From the NCBI GenBank assembly GCA_934047225.1, contig CAKOHE010000103.1:310001-374000 (forward strand): DNA of 64,000 bases, read 5' to 3'. The notes beneath the pieces are model-generated. The model did no database searches. It saw nothing but the letters and a program-made list of their open reading frames with translations, and had not been told where the DNA came from. A program made the position numbers and the translations under genes. Shown in pieces: positions 46,991 through 58,700 of the stretch (its first letter is position 1; each line of letters opens with the position of its first letter). The stretch is from Ypsolopha sequella (taxonomy: Eukaryota > Arthropoda > Insecta > Lepidoptera > Ypsolophidae).

Positions 46991-47568
46991 CCTGTGCGGA
47001 AAGGACTGGTCGTCCCGATATCAACAAGCCCAAGCTCGGGGGGAATAGGACAAGGGGTTCAGGAGTTCCCTAGGTGTACCTCTGGTCTCCGAGTGTCCTC
47101 AGGAAACTGCTCCTCATCAGCTAGACGAAGTCCTCAGGTGGGCAGAGGTGTCTTCAGCGATGGCTGTCTGGCTGGTACGTCACTAACACGCGCCAAGCCC
47201 GGCACGTGTAACCTAGATAACTAGGTCAGAGCGATTTGTATGGGAGCTTTGTTGGTGAATAACTCCTGTTCCTGACGACGGATCTCCGAAATTCCTTCAA
47301 TTCCAGATAGAACTTGGCAAGAGCTACGCATTGAGATTTGACTCACTGTTTTAGGTGCTTCTTGCGCCGGCCTATGCTGCTCCAAAGTTGAAGGTCTCCA
47401 GAGTCAGATCCCGTTGGCCGATTTTGTTGCCAACACAAATCCTGGTGAGTCGTACACTTAACTATCACTGCACAACACTTTCACTTTGATATTTAGGTTT
47501 TTTCTATTTTTAATGATTTTTTGTGTGGAGCGACGAGGTGTATGATACGGAGTTTCGAGCAGTACTTG

Positions 47569-50500
47569 GGTTAGGTTAGGTTAGGTTAGGTTGCGGTGCG
47601 TTCCACAGGAGATCCCGGAGCCCCTTGATTGGCGTGGAGGAAGGCCACCATGGGGTTTTAGCCGGTAAGAGTCCGGCATAACCTCTCCTGCTCCCCCAAG
47701 CCGGAAGGTATCCATGAAGGATTTCCCCATGTAAAAAACAAGGTTAGGTTAGGTTAGGTAAGGTTTTTTTTTTTTTTTTTTGTAGGATCTGTTTTATTCA
47801 GCTGCTTCTAATTTGGCAGTCATCATTTGTATCTAACATTTAGGTTAGGTTAGGTTAGGTTAGGTTTTTTTTTTTTTTTTTTCTTTTATTAATAAAACGC
47901 AAGTGCTATGGACATTGATAGCCATATCTTTTTTTTGTCATGTCTAATTTGTTAATTTGTTCGTTACTTCTCCTTTTCGCTCCTTACATAAAATATATAA
48001 GTTTTAGGTGATATAAATTTTTTTTGTGAATTAAGTTGTTACAATTGAGATTAAATTGACCCTTACTTATAACTTGTTACAAATATAAATAAATCTATGA
48101 TATTTTTTTTAAATATATATATATTTTTTTTTATTATTTGGTTAGGTTAGGTAAGGTTAGGTTAGGTTATCCCCTGCCTGTCGTAAAAGGCGACTAAAAG
48201 GGGCTCCTGTGCTGCGGATACGTGGGGTGGGGGCCCTTCGTATCTACTAAACAACTCCGGGAGGATGGCAGCACGATGTGGTCTCGTGGTCTCGATGTGG
48301 TCTCGTGCTGCCTTGGCACCGAGAGGGTGCAAGGGGAAGCAATACTCAGCTTCCCCAGGGAGGGCCGCAGACGCGGCGTTGCGCCAGAGGGGCACCGGTG
48401 CGTTCCATAGGAGAACCCGGAGCCCCTTGATTGGCGTGGAGGAAGGCCACCATGGGGTTTTAGCCAGTAAGAGTCCGGCATAACCTCTCCCGCTTTCCCA
48501 AGCCGGAAGGTATCCCTGAAGGATTTCCCCATGTAAAAAAAAAATAAAAAAATGTTAGGTTAGGTCAGATTAGGTTAGGTTAGGTTAGGTTGTTAGGCTA
48601 GGTTAGGTTTTTTTTTTAAGGATCTGTAGAATTCAGCTGCTTTTAATTTTGCAGTCGTCATTTGTATCTGACATTTAGGTTAGGTTAGGTTAGGTTAGGT
48701 TAGGTTGCGGTGCGTTCCACAGGAGATCCCGGAGCCCCTTGATTGGCGTGGAGGAAGGCCACCATTGGGTTTTAGCCGGTAAGAGTCCGGCATAACCTCT
48801 CCTGCTGCCCCAAGCCGGAAGGTATCCATGAAGGATTTCCCCATGTAAAAAAAAAAAAAAAAAAGTTAGGTTAGGTTAGGTTAGGTTTTTTTTTTTTTTT
48901 TTTGTATGATCTGTTTAATTCAGCTGCTTTTAATTTTGCAGTCATCATTTGTATCTGACATTTAGGTTAGGTTAGGTTAGGTTAGGGTTGGTTAGGTTAG
49001 GTTAGGTAAGGTTTTTTTTTTTTTTTTTTTTTTAAATAAAACGCAAGTGCTATGGACATTGATAGCCATACCTTTTTTTGTCATGTTTAATTTGTTTATT
49101 TGTTCGTTACTTCTTTTCGCTCCTTACATAAAATATATACATTTTTAGGTGATATAAAATTTTTTTGTGAATTTAGTTGTTACAATTGAGATTAAATTGA
49201 CCCTTACTTATAACTTGTTACAAATATAAATAAATCTATGATTTTTTTTAAATATATATATATATATATTTTTTTTTTTTATTATTTGGTTACGTTAGGT
49301 AAGGTTAGGTTAGGTTAGGTTAGGTTAGGTTATCCCCTGCCTGTCGTAAAAGTCGACTAAAAGTGGCTCCCGAGCTGCGGATACGTGCGGTGGGGGCCCT
49401 TCGTATCTACTTAACAGCTCCGGGAGGATGGCAGCACGATGTGGTCTCGTGCTGCCTTGGCACCGAGAGGGTGCAAGGGGAAGCAATACTCAGCTTCCCC
49501 AGGGAGGGCCGCAGACGCGGCGTTGCGCCAGAGGGGCACCGGTGCGTTCCATAGGAGATCCCGGAGCCCCTTGATTGGCGTGGAGGAAGGCCACCATGGG
49601 GTTTTAGCCGGTAAGAGTCCGGCATAACCTCTCCCGCTCCCCCAAGCAAGAAGGTATCCCTGAAGGATTTCCCCATGTAAAAAAAAAAAAAAAATGTTAG
49701 GTCAGGTTAGGTTAGGTTAGGTTAGGTTGCGGTGCGTTCCACAGGAGATCCCGGAGCCCCTTGATTGGCGTGGAGGAAGGCCACCATGGGGTTTTAGCCG
49801 GTAAGAGTCCGGCATAACCTCTCCCGCTCCCCCAAGCCGGAAGGTACCCCTGAAGGATTTCCCCATGTAAAAAAAAATAAAAAAATGTAAGGTTAGGTCA
49901 GGTTAGGTTAGGTTAGGTTAGGTTAGGTTGCGGTGCGTTCCACAGGAGATCCCGGAGCCCCTTGATTGGCGTGGAGGAAGGCCACCATGGGGTTTTAGCC
50001 GGTAAGAGTCCGGCATAACCTCTCCTGCTCCCCCAAGCCGGAAGGTATCCATGAAGGATTTCCCCATGTAAAAAAAAAGGTTAGGTTAGGTAAGGTAAGT
50101 TTTTTTTTTTTTTTTGTAGGATCTGTTTTATTCAGCTGCTTTTAATTTGGCAGTCATCATTTGTATCTGACATTTAGGTAAGGTTAGGTTAGGTTAGGTT
50201 TTTTTTTTTTTTTTTTTTTTATTAATAAAACGCAAGTGCTATGGACATTGATAGCCATATCTTTTTTTGTCATGTTTAATTTGTTAATTTGTTCGTTACT
50301 TCTCCTTTTCGCTCCTTACATAAAATATATAAGTTTTAGGTGATATAAATTTTTTTTGTGAATTAAGTTGTTACAATTGAGATTAAATTGACCCTTACTT
50401 ATAACTTGTTACAAATATAAATAAATCTATGATATTTTTTTTAAATATATATATATATTTTTTTATTATTTGGTTAGGTTAGGTAAGGTTAGGTTAGGTT

Positions 50501-53429
50501 ATCCCCTGCCTGTCGTAAAAGGCGCTTAAAAGGGGCTCCTGAGCTGCGGATACGTGGGGTGGGGGCCCTTCGTATCTACTAAACAGCTCCGGGAGGATGG
50601 CAGCACGATGTGGTCTCGTGCTGCCTTGGCACCGAGAGGGTGCAAGGGGAAGCAATACTCAGCTTCCCCAGGGAGGGCCGCAGACGCGGCGTTGCGCCAG
50701 AGGGGCACCGGTGCGTTCCATAGGAGATCCCGGAGCCCCTTGATTGGCGTGGAGGAAGGCCACCATGGGGTTTTAGCCAGTAAGAGTCTGGCATAACCTC
50801 TCCCGCTCTCCCAAGCCGGAAGGTATCCCTGAAGGATTTCCCCATGTAAAAAAAAAATAAAAAAATGTTAGGTTAGGTCAGATTAGGTTAGGTTAGGTTA
50901 GGTTGTTAGGCTAGGTTAGGTTTTTTTTTAAGGATCTGTAGAATTCAGCTGCTTTTAATTTTGCAGTCGTCATTTGTATCTGACATTTAGGTTAGGTTTG
51001 GTTAGGTTAGGTTAGGTTAGGTTGCGGTGCGTTCCACAGGAGATCCCGGAGCCCCTTGATTGGCGTGGAGGAAGGCCACCATGGGGTTTTAGCCGGTAAG
51101 AGTCCGGCATAACCTCTCCCGCTCTCCCAAGCCGGAAGGTATCCCTGAAGGATTTCCCCATGTAAAAAAAAAATAAAAAAATGTTAGGTTAGGTCAGGTT
51201 AGGTTTTTTTTTTTAAATAAAACGCAAGTGCTATGGACATTGATCGCCATACCTTTTTTAGTTATGTTTAATTTGTTTAATTTGTTCTTTACTTCTCCTT
51301 TTCGCTCCTTACATAAAATATATAACTTTTTAGGTGATATAAAATTTTTTTTGTGAATTTAGTTGTTACAATTGAGATTAAATTGACACTTACTTATAAC
51401 TTGTTACAAATATAAATAAATCTATGATTTTTTTTTAATATATATATATATATATATTTTTTTTTATTATTTGGTTAGGTTAGGTAAGGTTAGGTTATCC
51501 CCTGCCTGTCGTAAAAGGCGACTAAAAGTGGCTCCCGAGCTGCGGATACGTGGGGTGGGGGCCCTTCGTATCTACTAAACAGCTCCGGGAGGATGGCAGC
51601 ACGATGTGGTCTCGTGCTGCCTTGGCACCGAGAGGGTGCAAGGGGAAGCAATACTCAGCTTCCCCAGGGAGGGCCGCAGACGCGGCGTTGCGCCAGAGGG
51701 GCACCGGTGCGTTCCATAGGAGATCCCGGAGCCCCTTGATTGGCGTGGAGGAAGGCCACCATGGGGTTTTAGCCGGTAAGAGTCCGGCATAACCTCTCCC
51801 GCTCCCCCAAGCCGGAAGGTATCCCTGAAGGATTTCCCCATGTAAAAAAAAAAAATAGGTTAGGTCAGGTTAGGTTAGGTTAGGTTTTTTTTTTTTTTTT
51901 TTTAGGATCTGTAGTATTCAGCTGCTTTTAATTTTGCTGTCATCATTTGTGTCTGACATTTAGGTTAGGTTAGGTTCGGTTGCGGTGCGTTCCACAGGAG
52001 ATCCCGGAGCCCCTTGATTGGCGTGGAGGAAGGCCACCATGGGGTTTTAGCCGGTAAGAGTCCGGCATAACCCTTTCCGCTCCCCCAAGCCGGAAGGTAT
52101 CCCTGAAGGATTTCCCCATGTAAAAAAAAAAAAAAAAATGTTAGGTTAGGTCAGGTTAGGTTAGGTTAGGTTAGGTTTTTTTTTTTTTTTTTTTTAGGAT
52201 CTGTAGTATTCAGCTGCTTTTAATTTTATAGTCATCATTTGTATCTGACATTTAGGTTAGGTTAGGTTAGGTTAGGTTGCGGTGCGTTCCACAGGAGATC
52301 CCGGAGCCCCTTGATTGGCGTGGAGGAAGGCCACCATGGGGTTTTAGCCGGTAAGAGTCCGGCATAACCTCTCCCGCTCCCCCAAGCCGGAAGGTATCCA
52401 TGAAGGATTTCCCCATGTAAAAAAAAAGGTTAGGTTAGGTTAGGTTAGGTTTTTTTTTTTTTTTGTAGGATCTGTTTTATTCAGCTGCTTTTAATTTGGC
52501 AGTCATCATTTGTATCTGACATTAAGTTTAGGTTAGGTTAGGTAAGGTTTTTTTTTTTTTTTTTTCTTTTATTAATAAAACGCAAGTGCTATGGACATAG
52601 ATAGCCTTATTTTTTTTTGTCATGTTTAATTTGTTAATTTGTTCGTTACTTCTCCTTTTCGCTCCTTACATAAAATATATAAGTTTTAGGTGATATAAAT
52701 TTTTTTTGTGAATTAAGTTGTTACAATTGAGATTAAATTGACCCTTACTTATAACTTGTTACAAATATAAATAAATCTATGATATTTTTTTTTAATATAT
52801 ACATATATATTTTTATAGGTAAGGTTAGGTTAGGTTATCCCCTGCCTGTCGTAAAAGGCAACTAAAAGGGGCTCCCGAGCTGCGGATACGTGGAGTGGGT
52901 GCCCTTCGTATCTACTAAACAGCTCCGGGAGGATGGCAGCACGATGTGGTCTCGTGCTGCCTTGGCACCGAGAGGGTGCAAGGGGAAGCAATACTCAGCT
53001 TCCCCAGGGAGGGCCGCAGACGCGGCGTTGCGCCAGAGGGGCACCGGTGCGTTCCATAGGAGATCCCGGAGCCTCTTGATTGGCGTGGAGGAAGGCCACC
53101 ATGGGGTTTTAGCCGGTAAGGGTCCGGCATAACCTCTCCTGCTCCCCCAAGCCGGAAGGTATCCCTGAAGGATTTCCCCATGTAAAAAAAAAAAAAAAAT
53201 GTTAGGTCAGGTTAGGTTAGGTTAGGTTAGGTTGCGGTGCGTTCCACAGGAGATCCCGGAGCCCCTTGATTGGCGTGGAGGAAGGCCACCATGGGGTTTT
53301 AGCCGGTAAGAGTCCGGCATAACCTCTCCCGCTCCCCCAAGCCGGAAGGTACCCCTGAAGGATTTCCCCATGTAAAAAAAAATAAAAAAATGTAAGGTTA
53401 GGTCAGGTTAGGTTAGGTTAGGTTAGGTT
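47569..53429. repeat. Telomeric array segment 4
   Basis: TRAS fragments of about 360 bp: 48,169-48,552, 49,332-49,694, 50,501-50,865, 51,497-51,855, 52,837-53,199. TRAS fragments of about 155 bp begin at 47,593, 48,707, 49,729, 49,930, 51,024, 51,982, 52,279 and 53,234. Minus-strand helicase-LINE 3' fragments begin near 47,865, 49,011, 50,199, 51,205 and 52,548. Short minus-strand fragments begin near 47,764, 48,607, 48,885, 50,099, 50,921, 51,886, 52,178 and 52,451. The 48,169 copy carries an extra repeated GTGGTCTCGTGGTCTCGAT stretch at about 48,278-48,300. No gene is present. Confidence 0.85.
49920..52790. repeat. Segmental duplication unit, copy 1
   Basis: Matches 59,286-62,156 with the same order of inserts and shared private variants: GGCGCTTAAAAGG, AGTCTGGCATAAC, GGTTTGGTTAGG, AACCCTTTCCGCT, TTTTATAGTCATC, GACATAGATAGCCTTA. 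The offset is 9,366-9,372 bp along the block. Confidence 0.85.
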
Positions 53430-53439
53430 CCCGTGGGAG

Positions 53440-53733
53440 ATGCTGGTCTTCTATCGGGCGCGTCCCCAGGTGGCGGATAGGGGAATGCCTCCTAGATATA
53501 GGAGGTACCGGTTTATACGGCGCGGACCAAAACCAGCAGGGGGGGAGTTGCTCTCTGCATTCCTCTGCTCATCAGAGGAAGCAGAAGATGCGACTGAGTG
53601 CGGCGAGCTTGGCCAGTATAACAGCTGGCAGGCACGGGCTTTTGCCACCGTCGGACAACCCGTAAGCCCACACATGTGGGAATGGGGGCCTTTCTGTAAG
53701 GCCGTGAGGAAGAAAACCTCTATAAAACAATAA
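53440..53733 (+). other. Open frame in the TRAS 5' UTR
   Basis: MLVFYRARPQVADRGMPPRY begins 10 bp into the element and is open in all three long copies (also 28,909-29,229 and 34,175-34,459), but with different C-termini. The opposite strand is open too. The GC-rich base composition may explain both. It could be an upstream ORF. No domain was recognised. Confidence 0.3.
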
Positions 53734-53853
53734 CCCTAATCCCAAGGTGTCCCGTGCTGATGGGATGAATGGCTGGAAGGACTCCAGTCTCGAGCGGGAA
53801 GGGGGACCGTCCCCCTCTCAGAAAAGGCGATAGGATTATCGACAAAACCACCC

Positions 53854-55758
53854 ATGAAGGCGAATTGTAAAAATAAGCTACCCCAGGAGGGTACCGGCTT
53901 AGCCGGAGAATCCCTCCCCGAGCATAGCTCGGGCTGCCCCTCGTATTCTGGGGGGGGCAACAACCGCCAAAGTATTGAAGGAGACAGTGACAGTGGAGAG
54001 AGCGTTAAGTCGTTCCTCTCCATTTCGTCACAAATGTCAACAGCTTCTGAAACTTCGCGAAAGCGGAAGAAGACCTCACCGTTGAGTGAACGTGGACGAA
54101 AAAAGAAGGTTTTGTCAACCGACGAGGTTGAGTTCCTTGTTCCCCGTGAAAGGGGGACCAGTGAAACCCGTGCCATGCGGACCTTACCAAGACCGGAGGA
54201 CCTGGCAAGTTCCATGCAGGACTTGCAGACTGCAGAGTTGGCCAATCGCGTCACCGAGCAGCTGGATGAGGTTGAAAAGGTAGCCACGACATCTGGCAAC
54301 CTAAAAGGAGGTTATGTTCGAAGCCTTCGAATTGCTGCTCGCACCTTGCGGGCAGCAACGTATGAACTGGAAAGGAGAACATTAGCCTCTGCTAATGTGG
54401 AGAGGTTAGAGCGGGAGAACAAAGAACTACGTTCCCAACTCAGTGTCCTCACCACGCGCGTGGACGAGCTCTCCAAAGAGCAAAGGGAAGGCAAGGAGGC
54501 AAATGCCAGGAGTGTCACCTCCGTCACAAGCACGGAACGAGGACAAGATCGGCTCACTCTTGACCAGATCGGCTCACTTATTGAGGCTAAGTTGAGTCGT
54601 TTTAGATCGGAGTTGTTTCCTGATAGGGCGCTCAGGCCCCCATTAAAAGGTACAGCATCGGCTGTGACAGGAGCTGCTGTGGGTGCAGGCACTCCGAATC
54701 AGCCGAAGAAGAAGGGTGGCCGACCACTGAAGCCTAGTACGTCAGTGGCTTCCCTCAGTCAGCCAGCGCCAGCAAACGCCAGCCAGCCAGCGCTGCAGCC
54801 AGACCAGGCTCCTAGAGTTGAGAGCGAGTCCTGGGCGGCAGTGACTCGCAAGAAGGCTAAAGCTGGGACTGCGAAAAAGCAGGACGCACCCCCAAAAAAG
54901 CTGGCCAAGAAAGTGGTGAGACCGCCTCGAGCCCCAGCGTCCGCCGCCATCACTGTGACGGTACCGAAGGGGTCCTCCACCACTTACGCCGAGGTTATGG
55001 CCGCAGCAAAGGATCGCATCAAGCTGACTGAACTCGGTATTGAGACGGTCAAGCAAAAGCGTGCCATCACAGGAGGCCTGGTTTTGGAGATCTCTGGCCC
55101 AGAGTGCTCCTCAAAGGCTGACATCCTAGCCTGCAGAATGCGGGAAGTCCTATCCGAGAAGGACGTGCGCGTGTCCCGGCCGGTGAAGATGGGTGAAGTG
55201 CGCGTTAGAGGGCTGGACGATGCCGTTACCCCACAGGAGGTTACGGCTGCTGTGGCTGAGGCCGGAAACTGTCTCGAGGCGGACGTGAAGGTCGGAGAAA
55301 TCCGCCGCACGGCCTCGACCCTCGGAACGGCGTGGGTGAGATGCCCAGCCACAGTGGTCCAAAGGATGGCTGCAACCAAGCATCTCCGTGTTGGATGGGT
55401 GGCAGCAACTGTGGAGGTACTGGAGGCTAGGCCTCTACAATGCTTCCGCTGCCTTGAGTTGGGACACGTTCGCCTCAAGTGTCCCAATAAAGAGGACAGA
55501 AGTGGACGGTGCTACGCCTGCGGGGAGCCAGGCCACCGGGCGAGACAGTGCACCGCGAAGGTGTTGAAGTGCCCACTGTGCTCGGATCTTGGCCGCCCAG
55601 CCAACCACAGGCTGGGATCAAAACTTTGTGCCCCAAAGAGTAGAAGGAGTAAGCAGGCTCCTTCTGCTTCTAGCCCAACAGCGGCTAGAGTAGAAGCGGC
55701 TCCTAGCACCCAGCCGCCACCAACGGAGGAAATGGACACGACACATTCACCGTCATAA
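53854..55758 (+). CDS. TRAS ORF1, gag-like RNA-binding protein
   Basis: 634 codons. Residues 61-100 are basic (RKRKKTS, RGRKKKVLS). About 110-250 is helical and probably coiled coil (ELERRTLASANVERLERENK). About 270-370 is a Lys/Pro/Ala-rich linker. About 375-520 is the gag-like core (TYAEVMAAAKDR ... VRVRGLDDAVTPQEVTAAVA). It ends in three zinc knuckles: C530-C533-H538-C543, C553-C556-H561-C566 and C573-C576-H585-C592. This is the usual R1/TRAS-type layout. The protein packages element RNA and helps target telomeres. The ATG at 53,854 gives the longest frame. The ATG at 54,034 (MSTASETSRKRKK) is shared by all three copies and may be the real start. The stop TAA is at 55,756-55,758. Confidence 0.88.
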   Translation: MKANCKNKLPQEGTGLAGESLPEHSSGCPSYSGGGNNRQSIEGDSDSGESVKSFLSISSQMSTASETSRKRKKTSPLSERGRKKKVLSTDEVEFLVPRERGTSETRAMRTLPRPEDLASSMQDLQTAELANRVTEQLDEVEKVATTSGNLKGGYVRSLRIAARTLRAATYELERRTLASANVERLERENKELRSQLSVLTTRVDELSKEQREGKEANARSVTSVTSTERGQDRLTLDQIGSLIEAKLSRFRSELFPDRALRPPLKGTASAVTGAAVGAGTPNQPKKKGGRPLKPSTSVASLSQPAPANASQPALQPDQAPRVESESWAAVTRKKAKAGTAKKQDAPPKKLAKKVVRPPRAPASAAITVTVPKGSSTTYAEVMAAAKDRIKLTELGIETVKQKRAITGGLVLEISGPECSSKADILACRMREVLSEKDVRVSRPVKMGEVRVRGLDDAVTPQEVTAAVAEAGNCLEADVKVGEIRRTASTLGTAWVRCPATVVQRMAATKHLRVGWVAATVEVLEARPLQCFRCLELGHVRLKCPNKEDRSGRCYACGEPGHRARQCTAKVLKCPLCSDLGRPANHRLGSKLCAPKSRRSKQAPSASSPTAARVEAAPSTQPPPTEEMDTTHSPS

Positions 55759-58700
55759 ATTTCCTTCAGTGCAATCTGAACCACTGCCGTGGTGCGCAGG
55801 ACCTGCTACTGCAAACCATTGCGGAGGGTTCGATTGCTCTGGCGGTAATTTCGGAGCCCTACAGGGTTCCAAAAGACCCCCACTGGATGTGTGACGGAGC
55901 CGCCTTGGTCGCCGTGTACTGGAGAGGCAAGGATGGAGACCCTCCCTGCAGAATCCTGGCCAGAGGCCAAGGTTTCGTTGCGGTCGAGTGGGGCCAGATG
56001 GTGGTGGTTGGGTGTTATGTCTCTCCCAATATCTCCCTCGCGGACTACGAGATATTTCTGGACGGGTTGGCGGTATGCATTCGCAGATATCTCACCCGTC
56101 CGATGCTTGTCCTGGGGGACTTCAACGCTCATTCTAGAGTGTGGGGGAACCCCTGGGATGACGCTAAGGGAGAGACGATACTGGAGTGGGCGGCGGGTCT
56201 CGACATCCGCCTACTTAACCAGGGGGCGGTGCCAACCTGCGTGCGCTGGCAGGGGGAGTCGATCGTTGACTTGTCGTGGGCGACTTCCACTGCAGAGAGC
56301 ATGGTGTCGGGATGGAGAGTTGCGGAAGAGATGGTCACCCTCTCTGACCATCGCCACATCTTTTTTGAGGTGGCAGTCCGATCTCTCGGTCCTTGTCTCA
56401 GGAGTCGCAGCCCTCCGAGGAGGTGGTCCCTGAGGCAAATGGACCGAGATAAGCTCAAAGCTGCTGCTGCCGTGGCAGCCTGGCCGGAGACTCCTGGTGA
56501 TGAAGTTGACCTCAATCCTGAAGTTGAGGTGGCATGGTTTCGGGAATCCATGTCAATGGTTTGCGATGCTGCAATGCCCCGAGCCAAGCCAGTGGAGAAG
56601 AGGTCGATGTACTGGTGGTCGGAAGAGATTGCAGAAATGCGTGCGATCTGCTTGCGGTGCCGACGCCAGTACCTCAGAACCAGGAGAAGGCGACTTGCCA
56701 CGGCAGAAGAAAGGGCGGTGACCTATGAGGAGTATCGGATTGCCACAAAGCACCTCCAGATTGCCATCACTGAGGCTAAGGCCCGGTCTTGGGCTGAACT
56801 TCTACGGGACCTGGACAAGGACCCATGGGGTCGACCATATAAGATGGTCATGGGGAAGCTGCGGCCCTGGGTTCCACCTTTGACGGAAACCCTTGAACCG
56901 AATCTGGTGGACACAGTGGTCAACACTCTCTTCCCCAGAACCCAGGATGACCCTGTGCCCTTGACCCCCGTAGAACTGCCAATCTGGTCCGACGATCTGG
57001 AGGTATCAAAACCAGAGCTGACCTGCGCCGTCAAACGCCTAGCAGCGCGCAACACCGCCCCTGGCCCAGACGGTATCCCGGGTCGGGCATGGGTGCTCGC
57101 CATGGTGGAGCTGGGAGACAGGCTAAGGCGGTTGTTTACAAGCTGTCTCCGCATTGGCCAGTTCCCACGCACCTGGAAGGAGGCCAGGCTGGTGCTTCTG
57201 GTGAAGGAGGGCAGAGATCCGGACTCTCCATCCGGTTACCGACCCATATGCCTCTTAGATGAAGTGGGCAAACTATTCGAAAGAATAATTGCCCACCGTC
57301 TAAACTCACATCTTGTGAGAGTGGGCCCCGACCTGTCTGACAGCCAGTTCGGCTTTCGACAGGGTCGATCAACATTGGACGCAATTCTCCGTGTTCGACA
57401 CATGTCGAACCGGGTGGTCTCCCAGGGCGGGGTAGTGTTGGCGATCAGTTTAGACATAGTGAACGCTTTCAACTCCCTACCCTGGAGTGCGATCAGAAGG
57501 GCGTTGATTGATCACGACGTCCCTTCTTATCTGCAACGGATCGTAGGGGCCTACCTGAGCAGCAGGACAATTAAATATACGGGTCGAGACGGCTCAGTAC
57601 ACAGCAGGGAGGTGAACTGCGGCGTTCCCCAGGGGTCAGTGCTGGGTCCCTTGCTGTGGAACATAGCATATGACGCGGTGCTATGCGTCGGTCTCCCCGA
57701 GGGTGTCACAGTCGTCTGTTACGCAGATGACACTCTCGTTCTGATCGAGGGTGACACCTTCGAGAATACCGTCCGAAGCGCCGAACTTGGTGTGGCCTGC
57801 ATCGTGGACAAAATCCACGAGCTTGGGCTACGAGTGGCACCCGAGAAGACCGAGGCTATATGGTTCCACAAGCTTCCTCGAAGCCAGGAACCTCCCAGCC
57901 TTTCGGTATGTGTCGGCTCGACTCAGGTCCAGATTGGAAGGTACATGAAGTACCTTGGCCTCATCCTCGACAGCCGTTGGGGGTTTGAGGAGCACTTCAG
58001 CCGTCAGGTCCTTCGGATTCAGAAGGTAGCCGGTGTACTTCACCGACTGCTGCCTAATCTCGGGGGGCCCAGGGAGGAAGTTCGCCGTCTGTACGCGATG
58101 GTAGTGCGGTCTATTGCTCTCTACGGAGCTCCCGTATGGTCCGCAAGACTGGGAATCAGGCGTTGCAGAACTATGTTCTATAGTGTGCAGCGCAAGATGG
58201 CAATGCGGATCGCCCGCGGATATCGCACGATTTCGTTCCAGGCGGCGACGCTCCTGGCGCGTTTTCCACCGCTTGATATCCTGGCCGATATGGATGAGAG
58301 GGTATTTGCCTCAAGTCGTGGCATCGACTGTGGTGGTGAAAATGCGCCCCAAGAGCCGCTGGAGAGGGTGAAGCAGCGGGAACACCGCGCCGCGCTGGAG
58401 TCATGGCACGATAGGCTACATGAGCCGCAAAGTGCCAGACAGCGCGTAGTTGGTGCAATACTGCCCAATTTCTGGACGTGGATGATGCGAGGCTTCGGAC
58501 GAGTCACGTACCGGATGACGCAAGTGCTCACAGGGCATGGCTGCTTCGGTGAGTATCTGTGTCGAATCGGACGTGAAGAGACGGCCCAGTGTCACCATTG
58601 TGATGGTGATCTGGACTCGGCGCAGCACACGCTCGAAGAGTGCCCTGCCTGGGACTCCGAGCGGCAGGACCTGGTAAGTCAGGTTGGGCAGGACCTCTCT

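Larger units (their letters stand above)
43271..47568 (-). mobile_element. Helicase-bearing SART-type LINE, internally deleted derivative
   Basis: Both ends are present on the minus strand. The 5' end (CAAGTACTGCTCGAAACTCC) starts at the TTAGG tract near 47,568, and the 3' poly(A) meets CCTAACC at 43,271. A leader of about 0.9 kb is followed directly by the 3' part of ORF2 and a 3' UTR of about 0.6 kb rich in T and TA repeats. ORF1, endonuclease and reverse transcriptase are gone. The zinc-finger tail assigns it to R1/SART-like LINEs. The opposite orientation to TRAS within TTAGG fits SART. Confidence 0.8.
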
